Part shown: one piece after another, positions 9,346 through 19,287 of the stretch | How the letters are laid out: each line of letters begins with the position of its first letter | Numbering within the stretch: position 1 is the first letter of the stretch | The notes under the pieces: model-generated | Told to the model about the DNA's origin: nothing | Database searches by the model: none | What the model saw: the letters and a program-made list of their open reading frames with translations, nothing else | NCBI RefSeq assembly: GCF_902506415.1 | Contig: NZ_LR733275.1 | Span: forward strand, 4,249,856-4,313,855 | From: Massilia sp. 9I | GTDB lineage: Bacteria > Pseudomonadota > Gammaproteobacteria > Burkholderiales > Burkholderiaceae_D | DNA: 64,000 bases | Reading direction: 5' to 3' | Position numbers and translations under genes: made by a program

Positions 9346-9554
9346 GCCTTTCTCACGGCCGGTAAATTCCGGCCCTGCCGTGCCCGCGCAAGCGGCCCGT
9401 CCGATTCCCCAAGGACGCCGCTTGCCGCTACAATACTCGCATTTGTCATTCCCTTAAGTTGTCATCCCGCTAATTCGGCGCCGACGCCGCGCACCAAGTG
9501 CCCGCGTCCCACGGCTGCTCCTGCACGCCGCGCCTCCGCTTTTCCAAGGACATC

Positions 9555-10937
9555 ATGGTTGCTCTCTCCAAAACGATCTTCAAGGCTTATGACATTCGCG
9601 GCGTCATCGACAAGACGCTGGACGAAGGCATTGCACGCCACATCGGCCGCGCCTTTGGCGCCGCTGCGCTGGCGAAGGGAGAGCGCAAGGTCGTGATCGG
9701 CCGCGACGGCCGCCTGTCGGGTCCCGGCCTGACCGCGGCGCTGGCCGAAGGCCTGCGCGACGCCGGCGTCGACGTGATCGACCTGGGCATGGTCGCCACC
9801 CCGATGGTCTATTTCGGCACCAACGTGCTCGACACCCGTTCGGGCATCATGGTCACCGGCAGCCACAACCCGCCGGACTACAACGGCTTCAAGATGGTGA
9901 TGGCAGGCGAGGCGATCTACGGCGACGCCATCCTGGCCCTGCACGACAGCATCGCAAGCTATGACGGCAAGGTCGCCGAGCAGCGCGGCGCCTATGGCAC
10001 CCACGACATCCGCAGCGCCTACCTCGAGCGCATCATTGGCGACGTCAAGATCGCGCGCCCGATCAAGATCGCGGTCGACTGCGGCAACGGCGTGGCCGGC
10101 GCATTTGCTCCCGACCTGTTCCGCGGCATGGGCTGCGAGGTGGTCGAACTGTTCTGCGAAGTGGACGGCCACTTCCCGAACCACCACCCGGATCCGGCGC
10201 ACCCGGAAAACCTGCAGGATCTGATCAAGGCGCTGCAGGACACCGACGCCGAGATCGGCCTGGCCTTCGACGGCGACGGCGACCGCCTCGGCATCGTCAC
10301 CAAGGATGGCCAGATCATCTTCCCGGACCGCCAGATGATGCTGTTCGCCGGCGACGTCCTGTCGCGCAACCCGGGCGCCGAGATCCTCTACGACGTCAAA
10401 TGCACCCGCCACCTCGCTCCCTGGATCGAAAAGCACGGCGGCAAGCCGCTGATGTGGAAGACCGGCCACTCGCTGGTCAAGGCCAAGCTGAAGGAAACCG
10501 GTTCGCCGCTGGGCGGCGAGATGAGCGGCCACATCTTCTTCAAGGACCGCTGGTACGGCTTCGACGACGGCCTGTACGCCGGCGCCCGCATGCTGGAAAT
10601 CCTGACCAAGGAGCAGGATCCATCGGCCCTGCTCAACAGCCTGCCGATCGCCAGCAGCACCCCGGAACTGCACCTGCACCTGAAGGAAGGCGAGAACTTC
10701 GCCCTGATCGACAGCCTGCGCGCCAACGCCACCTTCCCGACCTCGGAAAAGATCAACCCGATCGACGGCCTGCGCGTGGAATACCCGGACGGCTTCGGCC
10801 TGGCGCGTTCTTCGAACACGACCCCGGTGGTGGTGCTGCGATTCGAGGGCGAGAACCCGGAAGCGCTGGCGCGCATCCAGGGCGAATTCAAGAAGGTGAT
10901 CCTGGCTGCCAAGCCGGACGCCGAGCTGCCGTTCTGA
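9555..10937 (+). CDS. Phosphomannomutase/phosphoglucomutase
   Basis: Alpha-D-phosphohexomutase of 460 aa of the AlgC/ManB type, interconverting the 1- and 6-phosphates of glucose or mannose for LPS and exopolysaccharide precursors. The phosphoserine loop is VTGSHNPPDYNG, the metal loop is FDGDGDRLG, the sugar-binding loop is GGEMSGH, and the C-terminal phosphate loop is RSSNTTPV. The ATG at 9555 (MVALSKTIFKAYDIRG) is preceded by AAGGA; the in-frame extension to 9498 is not needed. It lies 16 bases before waaC, consistent with a cell-surface polysaccharide operon. Confidence 0.95.
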   Translation: MVALSKTIFKAYDIRGVIDKTLDEGIARHIGRAFGAAALAKGERKVVIGRDGRLSGPGLTAALAEGLRDAGVDVIDLGMVATPMVYFGTNVLDTRSGIMVTGSHNPPDYNGFKMVMAGEAIYGDAILALHDSIASYDGKVAEQRGAYGTHDIRSAYLERIIGDVKIARPIKIAVDCGNGVAGAFAPDLFRGMGCEVVELFCEVDGHFPNHHPDPAHPENLQDLIKALQDTDAEIGLAFDGDGDRLGIVTKDGQIIFPDRQMMLFAGDVLSRNPGAEILYDVKCTRHLAPWIEKHGGKPLMWKTGHSLVKAKLKETGSPLGGEMSGHIFFKDRWYGFDDGLYAGARMLEILTKEQDPSALLNSLPIASSTPELHLHLKEGENFALIDSLRANATFPTSEKINPIDGLRVEYPDGFGLARSSNTTPVVVLRFEGENPEALARIQGEFKKVILAAKPDAELPF

Positions 10938-10953
10938 TTCCCGGGAAAAGCAC

Positions 10954-11934
10954 TTGAAGATCCTGCTGGTGCGCGTGTCGTCGCTGGGCGACGTGCTGCA
11001 CAACCTGCCGATGGTGGCCGACCTCCTGCGCCACCATCCCGGCGCCACCATCGACTGGGTGGTGGAAGAGGGCTATACCAGCCTGGTGCGCCTGAACCCG
11101 CACGTCCGCAAAATCATCCCGTGGGGCTTGCGCCGCTGGCGCAAGAGCCTGGGCAAGGCCGACACGCGGGCCGAGATCAAGGCCTTCTTCCGTACCCTGC
11201 GCGAGGAAGAATACGATGTCGTGTTCGACACCCAGGGCCTGCTCAAGACCGGCATCATCATGGGCGCCGCGCGCACGGTGCGCGGCGGGCGCAAGGTGGG
11301 CCTGGCCAACGGCAGCGAAGGCTCGGGCTACGAAGGCATCTCGCGCATCTTCCATACCCACAGCATTCCCCTGAGCCCGCGCACCCATGCGGTGGCGCGC
11401 GGCCGCATGGTGGCGGGAGCGGCGCTCGGCTACAAGGTCGACGTCGCGCCCGATTTCGGCCTGCCGGCGCCGCAGGCGGCCGCGCGCCCAGGCTTCCTGC
11501 CGGCGGAGGACTACGCCGTGTTCTTCCACGGGACCGCGCGCGACGCCAAGCGCTGGCCGCGCGAGAACTGGATTGCCCTCGGCCAGGCGCTGGCGCCGAT
11601 GCCGGTGCTGCTGCCCTGGGGTTCGCCGCAGGAGCAGCAGGAGGCCGAAGCGATGGCGGCCGGCCTGCCGAACGCCCGCGTGCTGCCGAAGCTGTCGATG
11701 ATGGATGCGGTGGCGCTGGCCCAGCACGCGCGCCTCGCCGTCGGCGTCGATACCGGCCTGACCCACATCGCGGCCGCCTTCGTGCGCCCGACGGTCGAAA
11801 TCTACTGCGATTCGCCGAAGTGGAAGACCGAGGGCAACTGGTCCGATCGCATCGTCAACCTGGGCGACCTGGGGGCCCCGCCATCCGCTTCGGAAGTCAT
11901 CGCGGCGGCACGCCGCCTGCTGGAGGCGCGGTGA
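10954..11934 (+). CDS. waaC: Lipopolysaccharide heptosyltransferase I
   Basis: GT9-family heptosyltransferase of 326 aa, adding the first L-glycero-D-manno-heptose to Kdo2-lipid A at the inner face of the membrane. The N-terminus MKILLVRVSSLGDVLHNLP is diagnostic of WaaC. The C-terminal ADP-heptose site is visible around HGTARDAKRWP and GVDTGLTHIAAA. Translation starts at TTG, after GGGAAAAG. It is followed after 10 bases by waaA, and gmhB for heptose synthesis lies nearby on the other strand. Confidence 0.95.
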   Translation: MKILLVRVSSLGDVLHNLPMVADLLRHHPGATIDWVVEEGYTSLVRLNPHVRKIIPWGLRRWRKSLGKADTRAEIKAFFRTLREEEYDVVFDTQGLLKTGIIMGAARTVRGGRKVGLANGSEGSGYEGISRIFHTHSIPLSPRTHAVARGRMVAGAALGYKVDVAPDFGLPAPQAAARPGFLPAEDYAVFFHGTARDAKRWPRENWIALGQALAPMPVLLPWGSPQEQQEAEAMAAGLPNARVLPKLSMMDAVALAQHARLAVGVDTGLTHIAAAFVRPTVEIYCDSPKWKTEGNWSDRIVNLGDLGAPPSASEVIAAARRLLEAR

Positions 11935-11944
11935 AGGTGAAACC

Positions 11945-13213
11945 TTGAGTCGTGTCCTGTACTCGCTGGCCTGGTGGCTGGCGCTGCCGCTCGTGTTCGG
12001 GCGTCTCTGGTGGCGCGGGCGCAAGGAGCCCGGCTACCGCATGCACTGGGCCGAGCGCCTGGGCTTTCCCGACGTCCCGGCCTCAAACCGCCTGACCCTG
12101 TGGGTGCACGCCGTCTCGGTCGGCGAGACCCGCGCCAGCGAACCGCTGGTCGAGGCGCTGCTCGCCGCCTGGCCCAAGTCGCGCATCCTGCTGACCCACA
12201 TGACGCCGACCGGGCGCGCCACCGGCAAGTCGCTGTTCGGCCACCACGGCGAGCGCGTGGTCCAGTCCTATCTGCCTTACGACACCGGCTTCATGGTCGG
12301 CCGCTTCCTGCGCCGTTTCAATCCGCGCGTATGCATCCTGATGGAGACCGAGGTGTGGCCGAACCTGGTCCACAGTTGCAAGAGCGCCGGCGTGCCGGTG
12401 GCCCTGGTGAATGCGCGCCTGTCGGAGCGCTCGCTGCGGCGCGGCCAGAAGATGGGCGCCCTGATGATGGACGCCGCCCAGGCGATCACGCTGGTCGCTG
12501 CGCAGACCGATGCCGACGCCGAGCGTATCCGCTCGCTCGGCGCCCCGCAGGTGGCGGTCACCGGCAGCATCAAGTTCGACGTGGTGCCGCCGCAGGCGGC
12601 GTTGGAGAAGGGCGCCTGGCTGCGCGCGCAGTGCAAGGACCGTCCCGTGTTCCTGTGTGCGAGCACGCGCGAGGGCGAGGAAGCGCTGATCCTGGATGCC
12701 TGGCAGCGCGTGGCGGACAAACCGCGCCAAGCACTGCTGGCGATCGTGCCGCGCCATCCGCAGCGTTTCGATGAGGTCGAGAAGATGGTGGCGGCGCGCG
12801 GCCTGGCCGTGCTGCGCCGCTCGCGTCTCGAGAACGGCATCGGGAAGGCCGACGTGCTGCTGGGCGATTCGATGGGCGAGATGTTCGCCTATTACGCCGC
12901 CTGCGACTGCGCCTTCATCGGCGGCAGCCTGATGCCGCTGGGCGGCCAGAACCTGATCGAGGCCTGCGCGCTCGGCAAACCGGTGCTGGTGGGCGAACAC
13001 ACCTTCAACTTCGCCCAGGCGACCGATGAAGCGGTGGCGGATGGTGGCGCGCTGCGCGTGCATGACGCCGACGCGCTCATCGCGGCCGCCCTGCGCCTGC
13101 TCGACGACGAGGCCGCGCGCGCCAACATGGGTCGCCACGCGCTCGCCTTCGCGGGCCGGCACCGCGGCGCGACCCTGCGCACTGTTGAACTCTTGCGACA
13201 ACTAATCGGGTAG
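11945..13213 (+). CDS. waaA: 3-deoxy-D-manno-octulosonic acid transferase
   Basis: Kdo transferase (KdtA/WaaA) of 422 aa. It carries an N-terminal membrane anchor (WWLALPLVFGRLWW), the substrate-binding block VHAVSVGET, then METEVWPNL, VNARLSERS, and the C-terminal donor site with GGSLMPLGGQN and ACALGKPVLVG. It attaches one or more Kdo residues to lipid IVA before waaC acts. The start codon is TTG at 11945, giving a second successive TTG start in this operon. No closer ATG gives a complete N-terminus. Confidence 0.95.
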   Translation: MSRVLYSLAWWLALPLVFGRLWWRGRKEPGYRMHWAERLGFPDVPASNRLTLWVHAVSVGETRASEPLVEALLAAWPKSRILLTHMTPTGRATGKSLFGHHGERVVQSYLPYDTGFMVGRFLRRFNPRVCILMETEVWPNLVHSCKSAGVPVALVNARLSERSLRRGQKMGALMMDAAQAITLVAAQTDADAERIRSLGAPQVAVTGSIKFDVVPPQAALEKGAWLRAQCKDRPVFLCASTREGEEALILDAWQRVADKPRQALLAIVPRHPQRFDEVEKMVAARGLAVLRRSRLENGIGKADVLLGDSMGEMFAYYAACDCAFIGGSLMPLGGQNLIEACALGKPVLVGEHTFNFAQATDEAVADGGALRVHDADALIAAALRLLDDEAARANMGRHALAFAGRHRGATLRTVELLRQLIG

Positions 13214-13264
13214 GTTTTGCTACCATTGGCGGTTCGAGCTCGGATAATAACCAGGGGATGCGCT

Positions 13265-13813
13265 ATGTTGTCGTTTAATCACCCGAGGCCGGTCAACAGC
13301 AATAAACCCGTCGCCGTGCTGGTGCAAGAGCAGGACGACGACAAAGTGCTGCACGTGCCTGTGAGTGATGGACCGGCGGTCGCACCGGCGCCAGCCGCTG
13401 CGCCTCCCATTCCTTTATCCGAACTGCATTTCTTCGTCCGCTATTCGCTGGGCGAGTACACCAGCTTCATGTGGGAGCATGGCGGCTTCCTGATCCGCCG
13501 CCGGCGCATCCGTTTCCCTACCAGCCTCTACCTTCGCCTGAAAAGCACCCTGGGCGCGGCGCTCCATTTCATCGCGCTCGGGCGCGGAAGGCGCACCTAC
13601 GAGTTCACCATCGACCAGCACGGCATCGTGCGCACCAGCGGCGGCGTTACCCTGATCGGGTGGGAAGACGTGATCGGCGTGCGCACCTACTCGCGCGGGT
13701 TCATGATGATATTGAAGCGTGGGACGCTGCCGATTCCGTATCGGGCGCTGTCGGAGGCGCAGATGGAGGCGATGAAAGAGTTGGCGGCTGCACGCCGGGA
13801 CTCGCTCTTGTAG
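13265..13813 (+). CDS. YcxB-like hypothetical protein
   Basis: Conserved hypothetical of 182 aa. After a low-complexity Pro/Ala stretch (about residues 37-58), the second half resembles the YcxB-like C-terminal domain (YEFTIDQHGI, WEDVIGVRTYS, LPIPYRAL), found on small membrane-associated proteins of unknown function. Only a weakly hydrophobic segment is seen (LGAALHFIAL), so membrane insertion is uncertain. The ATG at 13265 is chosen over an upstream in-frame codon at 13217. Its TAG stop is formed by the first bases of a dispersed palindromic repeat. Confidence 0.6.
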   Translation: MLSFNHPRPVNSNKPVAVLVQEQDDDKVLHVPVSDGPAVAPAPAAAPPIPLSELHFFVRYSLGEYTSFMWEHGGFLIRRRRIRFPTSLYLRLKSTLGAALHFIALGRGRRTYEFTIDQHGIVRTSGGVTLIGWEDVIGVRTYSRGFMMILKRGTLPIPYRALSEAQMEAMKELAAARRDSLL

Positions 13814-13859
13814 GGTGGGCGGGCTCATTTCGGGCAACGCCCGGAATTACGCCCACGCG
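13810..13859. repeat. Palindromic REP-like element, copy A
   Basis: Begins TAGGGTGGGC and ends GCCCACGCG; the arms GTGGGC and GCCCAC pair, with an inner stem CGGGC / GCCCG. The same ends recur in two copies near 37.5 kb. It supplies the stop codon of the upstream YcxB-like gene and lies between two convergent genes, so it may also act as a terminator or mRNA-stabilising hairpin. Confidence 0.75.
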
Positions 13860-13863
13860 CTAA

Positions 13864-14766
13864 TCAGTCTGCGAACAGCACCGGCATCTCGTGCGACCGC
13901 TTCTTGAGCCCCAGCCGCGCCCCGTCGTAATCCGGATACACCTCAGCCACCGTCGCCCAGAAGGCCGGGCTGTGGTTCATCTCGCGCAGATGCGCCAGCT
14001 CGTGAACCACGACGTAGTCCACCAATGAGGCCGGATAGTGGATCAGCCGCCAGTTCAGGCGGATATTCCCTTCGATCGTGCACGAACCCCAGCGCGTGCC
14101 TGCCGACGACAGCGAGAACTCGCGGTAGCTCACGTTGAGCTGCGGCGCGAACAAATCCAGGCGTTCCTTGAACAGCTTCCTGGCCTCGGCCTGGAACCAC
14201 AGCTTGACGCGCTCCTTGAGCTGCCATTCCGACAAGCCGGGCACCACGCCGATCCAGAGTTCGCCGCCCACGGCGTCGAACTGGCAGTGACTGCGCGCGG
14301 CTTCTTCCAGGCGCAAGGTGATCTCGCCGCCCAGGTAGGGCAGGCGGGCACCGTCCTTCCATTCGACCGGCGGACGTTCCTGGTGCCTGGCGCGGCGCTC
14401 GCCGCGCTCCAGCAGCTTGGTCAGGATCCAGCGCTGCTTGGCGCGGATCGCGTTGTCGATGTCGACCTGGGTGCAGCGGCGCGGCGCGGTCACGCGCAGG
14501 CCGTCGTCGTCGATCATGAAGCCGATCGAGCGGCGCGAGGAGCGGCGCAGGGCGTAGTCGACGTGGTGCGCCCCGAGGACGATGCGCTTGAGTGGCGGTT
14601 CTCCAGCGGCCACGGGCGGGGACGGCAAGAGGTTGCGGGGCGCCGGAGGCGGCGCCTTGAAGAGGGGTTGCGAGGGCGGCGCCGGTTTATCCGAAGGCCT
14701 GAGCGCAGCGAAGAAGTCCTGTGCGAACAGTTCCAGCTGGTGCCCGTCGATCTTGGAGGTGCTCAT
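13864..14766 (-). CDS. YgjP/SprT-like M48 family metallopeptidase
   Basis: Predicted zinc metallopeptidase of 300 aa of the YgjP (DUF45, WLM-related) type. Residues 1-75 are a Pro/Ala-rich, probably disordered lead. The catalytic helix VVHELAHLREMNHSPAFW carries HExxH and the downstream His ligand. Upstream, SSAGTRWGSC is a strongly conserved block of the family. The ATG giving MSTSKIDGHQ is chosen, because longer in-frame extension would run into the upstream acyltransferase gene. Physiological substrate unknown. It is the last gene of the minus-strand run. Confidence 0.85.
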   Translation of the reverse strand: MSTSKIDGHQLELFAQDFFAALRPSDKPAPPSQPLFKAPPPAPRNLLPSPPVAAGEPPLKRIVLGAHHVDYALRRSSRRSIGFMIDDDGLRVTAPRRCTQVDIDNAIRAKQRWILTKLLERGERRARHQERPPVEWKDGARLPYLGGEITLRLEEAARSHCQFDAVGGELWIGVVPGLSEWQLKERVKLWFQAEARKLFKERLDLFAPQLNVSYREFSLSSAGTRWGSCTIEGNIRLNWRLIHYPASLVDYVVVHELAHLREMNHSPAFWATVAEVYPDYDGARLGLKKRSHEMPVLFAD

Positions 14767-14810
14767 GTCGTGCTGCGGTTTCGAATTCCTGATCTGGGCG
14801 CTGACGTCGC

Positions 14811-15551
14811 TCAGCCACCTCTGTAGACGTGGGGCGAGATAACGCGCATTTCGGATTCTATCCAATTTTCGACCTCTTGCATCATGCTGTCGGGGGTGTG
14901 GTTTTCTGGCGAAATCGGTTTTCCGATCGAGACCGTCACCAAGCCGGGACGCTTGATGAAGGAATTCTTCGGCCAGCACTCACCTGAATTATGCGCGATC
15001 GGGACGACCACCGTTTGGGTTTCGACAGCCAGGCGTGTACCGCCGCTCTTGTACTTGCCTTTTTGGCCAACAGGGATGCGGGTACCTTCCGGGAACATGA
15101 TAATCCACTGGCCGTCCGCCAGGCGGCGCTTGCCGTGACGGACCACGTGCGCGAATGCATTCTTGCCCTGCTTGCGGTCGATCGGGATCATGCGCAGCAG
15201 GCCCATCGCCCAGCCAAAGAAGGGGATGTAGAGGATTTCCTTCTTGAAGACGAAGACCAGCGGGCGCGTGAGGTTCGGCAGCAGGAAGATGGTCTCCCAC
15301 GCCGACTGGTGCTTGGACAGCACGACGGCCGGTGCGTCGGGCAGGTTCTCGTAGCCCTTGAATTCGTAGCGGATCCCGCAGATCACCTTGGCACACCAGA
15401 TGATGAAGACGTTCCAGCGCGAGGTCACCCAGAAGCGCTTGTTGTAGGGCAGGGGCGCGGCCAGGAAGCACACGCAGGCCCACACCACGGTGGAGACGAT
15501 CATGATGATCGTGAAGAGCAGGGAACGCAGGAACGGGATCAAGTTACGCAA
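14811..15551 (-). CDS. Lysophospholipid acyltransferase (PlsC-type)
   Basis: 1-acyl-glycerol-3-phosphate acyltransferase family protein of 246 aa. It has an N-terminal transmembrane helix (LLFTIIMIVSTVVWACVCFL), then SKHQSAWET (HX4D variant, H-x4-E), a basic FFGWAMGLLRMIPIDR segment and FPEGTRIPVGQ. The TTG at 15551 is preferred because GGAG lies five bases upstream; the TTG at 15566 adds five residues. It directly follows gmhB, so phospholipid and heptose synthesis genes share a transcript. It is a better match to the main PlsC than the 3.9 kb gene, but this is inference. Confidence 0.88.
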   Translation of the reverse strand: MRNLIPFLRSLLFTIIMIVSTVVWACVCFLAAPLPYNKRFWVTSRWNVFIIWCAKVICGIRYEFKGYENLPDAPAVVLSKHQSAWETIFLLPNLTRPLVFVFKKEILYIPFFGWAMGLLRMIPIDRKQGKNAFAHVVRHGKRRLADGQWIIMFPEGTRIPVGQKGKYKSGGTRLAVETQTVVVPIAHNSGECWPKNSFIKRPGLVTVSIGKPISPENHTPDSMMQEVENWIESEMRVISPHVYRGG

Positions 15552-15593
15552 AGGGGCTCCGGACAATATGCTGGTTTTGGAAGGTCGTCTTGT

Positions 15594-16148
15594 CTACTCA
15601 GGCCGCTGTGCCGCGGTCTTGAGGAAGGAGTTCACCATCGACGCGAGGTCGGGGAACACCTGGGTCCCGGGCGGCAGGCCGCCGGTCTGCTGCGTCTTTT
15701 CACCCTTGCCGGTCAGGACCAGGTAGGGCACGCAGCCCATCTTGAAACCGGCCTGCAGGTCGCGCAGCGAGTCGCCGACAGTCGGCACGCCTTTCAGGCT
15801 CAGCTTGAAGCGCTTGCTGATCTCTTCGAACATGCCGGCCTTCGGCTTGCGGCAGTCGCAGTTATCGACCGCCGCATGCGGGCAGAAGAAGATGGCGTCG
15901 ATGTCGGCGCCCACCAGCTGGGCGCTGGCGTGCAGTTTCTGGTGGATCGCGTTCAGGGTCGTGATGTCGAACAGTTCGCGCGCGATGCCCGACTGGTTCG
16001 AGGCGATCACGACCCGGTAGCCCGCCTGGTTCAGGCGGGCGATCGCTTCCAGCGAGCCGGGAATGGGAATCCACTCCGCCGGCGACTTGATGAAGTCCGG
16101 CGAGTCGTGGTTGATGACCCCATCCCGGTCGAGGATGATGAGTTTCAT
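15594..16148 (-). CDS. gmhB: D-glycero-beta-D-manno-heptose 1,7-bisphosphate 7-phosphatase
   Basis: HAD-superfamily phosphatase of 184 aa removing the C7 phosphate in ADP-heptose synthesis for the LPS inner core. Motif I is LDRDGVINHD, motif II is ASNQSG, the zinc loop is CPHAAVDNCDCRKP and motif III lies in KPKAGM...VGDSLRDL. Length and the zinc loop fit GmhB exactly. It follows glyS by 15 bases in the minus-strand run and works with waaC on the other strand. Confidence 0.95.
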   Translation of the reverse strand: MKLIILDRDGVINHDSPDFIKSPAEWIPIPGSLEAIARLNQAGYRVVIASNQSGIARELFDITTLNAIHQKLHASAQLVGADIDAIFFCPHAAVDNCDCRKPKAGMFEEISKRFKLSLKGVPTVGDSLRDLQAGFKMGCVPYLVLTGKGEKTQQTGGLPPGTQVFPDLASMVNSFLKTAAQRPE

Positions 16149-16163
16149 GGTGGAGCCTTGCCC

Positions 16164-18260
16164 TTAGGCCGCGAGCTTGGAGATGTCGGCCACGCGGTTC
16201 ATCATGCCGTGCAGCTGCGACAGCAGCGCCAGGCGGTTGTTGCGCAGGTTGACGTCGTCCGCCATCACCATCACGTCGTTGAAGAAGGCGTCGACTTCTT
16301 CCTTCATCAGCGCCAGGGTCTTGAGCGCGCCGGTGAAGTCGCTCTTCTCGAACGCACTGGTGACCTCGCCCTCGAGGGAGGTCATCTTGGCGGCCAGGTT
16401 CTTCTCGGCCGGCTCGACCAGCAGATCCTGCTTGATCGACGCATCCTGCGGCATCGCGTCCTCGTTCTTCTTGAGGATGTTGGTGATGCGCTTGTTGGCG
16501 GCGGCCAGCGAGCTCGATTCCGGCAGCGCGGCAAAGGCCTGCACCGCTTCCAGGCGCTGGACGACGTCGTCGACGCGGTCCGGGTTCTGGGCCAGCACGG
16601 CTTCGACCTCGTTCGGCGAGAAGCCGCGTTCGCGCAGCATGCCGCGCAGGCGGTCGAGGATGAAGTCCTTGACCTCGGCGGTCGGATCCTTGAACGCGGC
16701 CTGGCCTGCGAACACGGCGCTCGCATCGCCCAGCAGTTCCGACAATGACAGCGGCAGGCGCTTCTCGACCAGCATGCGCATCACGCCCAGGGCGTGGCGG
16801 CGCAGCGCGAACGGATCCTTCTCGCCGGTCGGCTGCAGGCCGATGGCCCAGATGCCGACCAGGGTTTCCAGCTTGTCGGCCAGCGCCACCGCCAGGCCGG
16901 TATTCGTCGACGGGAGAAGGTCGCCGGCGAAGCGCGGCTGGTAGTGCTCGGAGGCGGCCTTGGCCACTTCCTCGTGCTCGCCGTCATGGCGGGCGTAATA
17001 GGTGCCCATGATGCCCTGCAGCTCGGGGAACTCGCCGACCATGTCGGTCAGCAGGTCGGCCTTGGACAGGCGCGCGCCGCGTTCGGCCAGCGCCACGTCG
17101 AAGCCGAGGCGCTTGGCGATGCTGGTGGCCAGCTTGGTAACGCGCTCCGAACGTTCGGCCTGGGTGCCCAGCTTGTTGTGGTAGACCACGTTCGAGAGCT
17201 GCGGCAGGCGCGACTCGAGGGTCTTCTTCTTGTCCTGCTCGAAGAAGAACTTGGCGTCCGACAGGCGCGGGCGCACCACGCGCTCGTTGCCGCCGATGAT
17301 GGCGGACGGATCGCTTGTCTCCAGGTTCGACACGATCAGGAAGCGCGAACGCAGCTTGCCGTTTGCATCGGTCAGGGCGAAGTATTTCTGGTTGGTCTGC
17401 ATCGTCAGGATCAGGCATTCCTGCGGCACCGCCAGGTACTCTTCCTCGAAGCGGCATTCGTACACGACCGGCCATTCGACCAGCGCGGCCACTTCATCGA
17501 GCAGCGATTCCGGCATCAGGACCTGGTCGCCGCCCGCTTTCGCCAAGAGCTGCTGGCGGATGCTTTCCTTGCGCGCTTCGGCGGAGGACAGCACCTTGCC
17601 TTCGCTTTCCAGCACCTGCGCGTACTGGTCGGCGTGTGCGACGGCGATTTGCCCGCCGTGCGACAGGAAGCGGTGGCCCATGGTCTGGCGGCCTGCTTCA
17701 AGGCCCAGCAGCGACAATGGCAGCACCTGCTCGCCGTGCAGCGCGAGCAGCAGGTGCACCGGGCGCACGAACTGCACGGTGGCGCCATCCGGGCGCTGGT
17801 AGCTCATGACCTTCGGGATCGGCAGCTTGCCGACGGTGTCCTGCAGGACCTCCTGCAGGGCCGCGGCCAGCTGGCTGCCGCTGGCAGTATAGGTGTAGAA
17901 GAAGGATTCGGCCTTGCCGTCCTGGGCGCGTTCGAGGTCGCTGATCTTCAAGTCTGGGAAGCCCAGTGCGGCCAGCTTCTTGGCTAAAGGCGCGCTGGGG
18001 TTGCCGTCCTTGTCCAGCGCGACCGACACCGGCAGCACTTTTTCGCGGATCGATTTGTCGGGCGAGGTGCCGCGCACATTGGTGATCGTGACCGCCAGGC
18101 GGCGCGGGGTGGCATGGGCGGTGGCGACGCTGTCGGCTTCAAGGAAGTCGCGCGCCTTCAGGCCATTGGCAATGCCGTTCGCAAAAGCGGCGCCGAGCTT
18201 CACGAGCGCTTTCGGCGGCAGTTCTTCGGTCTGGATTTCGACGAGGAGAGTCTGGTTCAT
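16164..18260 (-). CDS. glyS: Glycine--tRNA ligase beta subunit
   Basis: Beta chain of the bacterial alpha2beta2 glycyl-tRNA synthetase, 698 aa, the usual length. The N-terminus [19 protein letters not shown] is highly conserved. VSNLETSDP, a [17 protein letters not shown] block and a C-terminal anticodon-binding domain (DALR-like) with [11 protein letters not shown] are present. It lies 17 bases after glyQ. Confidence 0.98.
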   Translation of the reverse strand: MNQTLLVEIQTEELPPKALVKLGAAFANGIANGLKARDFLEADSVATAHATPRRLAVTITNVRGTSPDKSIREKVLPVSVALDKDGNPSAPLAKKLAALGFPDLKISDLERAQDGKAESFFYTYTASGSQLAAALQEVLQDTVGKLPIPKVMSYQRPDGATVQFVRPVHLLLALHGEQVLPLSLLGLEAGRQTMGHRFLSHGGQIAVAHADQYAQVLESEGKVLSSAEARKESIRQQLLAKAGGDQVLMPESLLDEVAALVEWPVVYECRFEEEYLAVPQECLILTMQTNQKYFALTDANGKLRSRFLIVSNLETSDPSAIIGGNERVVRPRLSDAKFFFEQDKKKTLESRLPQLSNVVYHNKLGTQAERSERVTKLATSIAKRLGFDVALAERGARLSKADLLTDMVGEFPELQGIMGTYYARHDGEHEEVAKAASEHYQPRFAGDLLPSTNTGLAVALADKLETLVGIWAIGLQPTGEKDPFALRRHALGVMRMLVEKRLPLSLSELLGDASAVFAGQAAFKDPTAEVKDFILDRLRGMLRERGFSPNEVEAVLAQNPDRVDDVVQRLEAVQAFAALPESSSLAAANKRITNILKKNEDAMPQDASIKQDLLVEPAEKNLAAKMTSLEGEVTSAFEKSDFTGALKTLALMKEEVDAFFNDVMVMADDVNLRNNRLALLSQLHGMMNRVADISKLAA

Positions 18261-18277
18261 ATTCTAGTCTTGTCTGT

Positions 18278-19192
18278 TCAGGCAGCGGCCTTGTCGGCGC
18301 CAGGCAGCATCGGGAAGCCCAGCTTCTCGCGCGAATCGTAGTAGGCCTGCGCCACGAGGCGCGACAGGGTGCGCACGCGGCCGATGTAGGCGGCGCGTTC
18401 GGTCACCGAGATGGCGCCGCGCGCATCGAGCATGTTGAAGCTGTGCGAGGCCTTCATGATCTGCTCGTAGGCCGGCAGCGTCAGCTGCAGCTCGACGAGG
18501 CGCTTGGCTTCCGCCTCGTGGTTCGAGAAGGCCTGGAACAGCAGCTCGGTGTTCGCGTGCTCGAAGTTGTAGGTCGACTGCTCGACTTCGTTCTGGTGGA
18601 ACACGTCCCCATACGACAGGGTCTTCTTCACACCGTTTTCTTCCCACTCGGTCCACACCAGGTCATACACGTTCTCGACGCCCTGCAGGTACATGGCCAA
18701 ACGTTCGATACCGTAGGTGATCTCGCCCAGCACCGGCTTGCAATCGAGGCCGCCGACCTGCTGGAAGTAGGTGAACTGGGTGACTTCCATGCCGTTCAGC
18801 CAGACTTCCCAGCCGAGGCCCCAGGCGCCCAGGGTCGGGCTTTCCCAGTCGTCCTCGACGAAACGCACGTCGTTCTTCTTGAGGTCCAGGCCAAGCGCCT
18901 CGAGCGATCCGAGGTAGAGATCCAGGATGTTTTCCGGCGCGGGTTTCAGCACCACCTGGTACTGGTAGTAGTGCTGCAGGCGGTTCGGGTTCTCGCCGTA
19001 GCGGCCATCCTTCGGCCGGCGCGAAGGCTGCACGTAGGCGGCGCGCCAGGGTTCCGGTCCGATCGCACGCAGGAAGGTGCCGGTGTGGAAGGTGCCCGCG
19101 CCGACTTCCATGTCGTAGGGCTGCAGCAGTGCGCAACCCTGCTTGTCCCAGTAGGTCTGCAGGGTGAGGATGATTTGTTGGAATGTGAGCAT
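18278..19192 (-). CDS. glyQ: Glycine--tRNA ligase alpha subunit
   Basis: Alpha (catalytic class II) chain of glycyl-tRNA synthetase, 304 aa. It starts [20 protein letters not shown], followed by [36 protein letters not shown] and [11 protein letters not shown], all hallmarks of GlyQ. An in-frame extension of 16 residues (to 19240) is not family-like. It is upstream of glyS and downstream of lnt in the same orientation, separated from lnt by a small hairpin-containing gap. Confidence 0.98.
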   Translation of the reverse strand: MLTFQQIILTLQTYWDKQGCALLQPYDMEVGAGTFHTGTFLRAIGPEPWRAAYVQPSRRPKDGRYGENPNRLQHYYQYQVVLKPAPENILDLYLGSLEALGLDLKKNDVRFVEDDWESPTLGAWGLGWEVWLNGMEVTQFTYFQQVGGLDCKPVLGEITYGIERLAMYLQGVENVYDLVWTEWEENGVKKTLSYGDVFHQNEVEQSTYNFEHANTELLFQAFSNHEAEAKRLVELQLTLPAYEQIMKASHSFNMLDARGAISVTERAAYIGRVRTLSRLVAQAYYDSREKLGFPMLPGADKAAA

Positions 19193-19287
19193 GGTTGAGG
19201 GCGCTGCGGCGAGGCCGCCGCGCGCGGTTAAATTTGCCAAATGACCAATTCTACTGAATTTTCACGGCCCTCTGGGGCCGATTCGAC

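Noticed and set aside
9462-11051. 529-codon antisense open frame opposite the phosphohexomutase gene
   Set aside because: Low-complexity shadow translation; the + strand frame carries all enzyme motifs.
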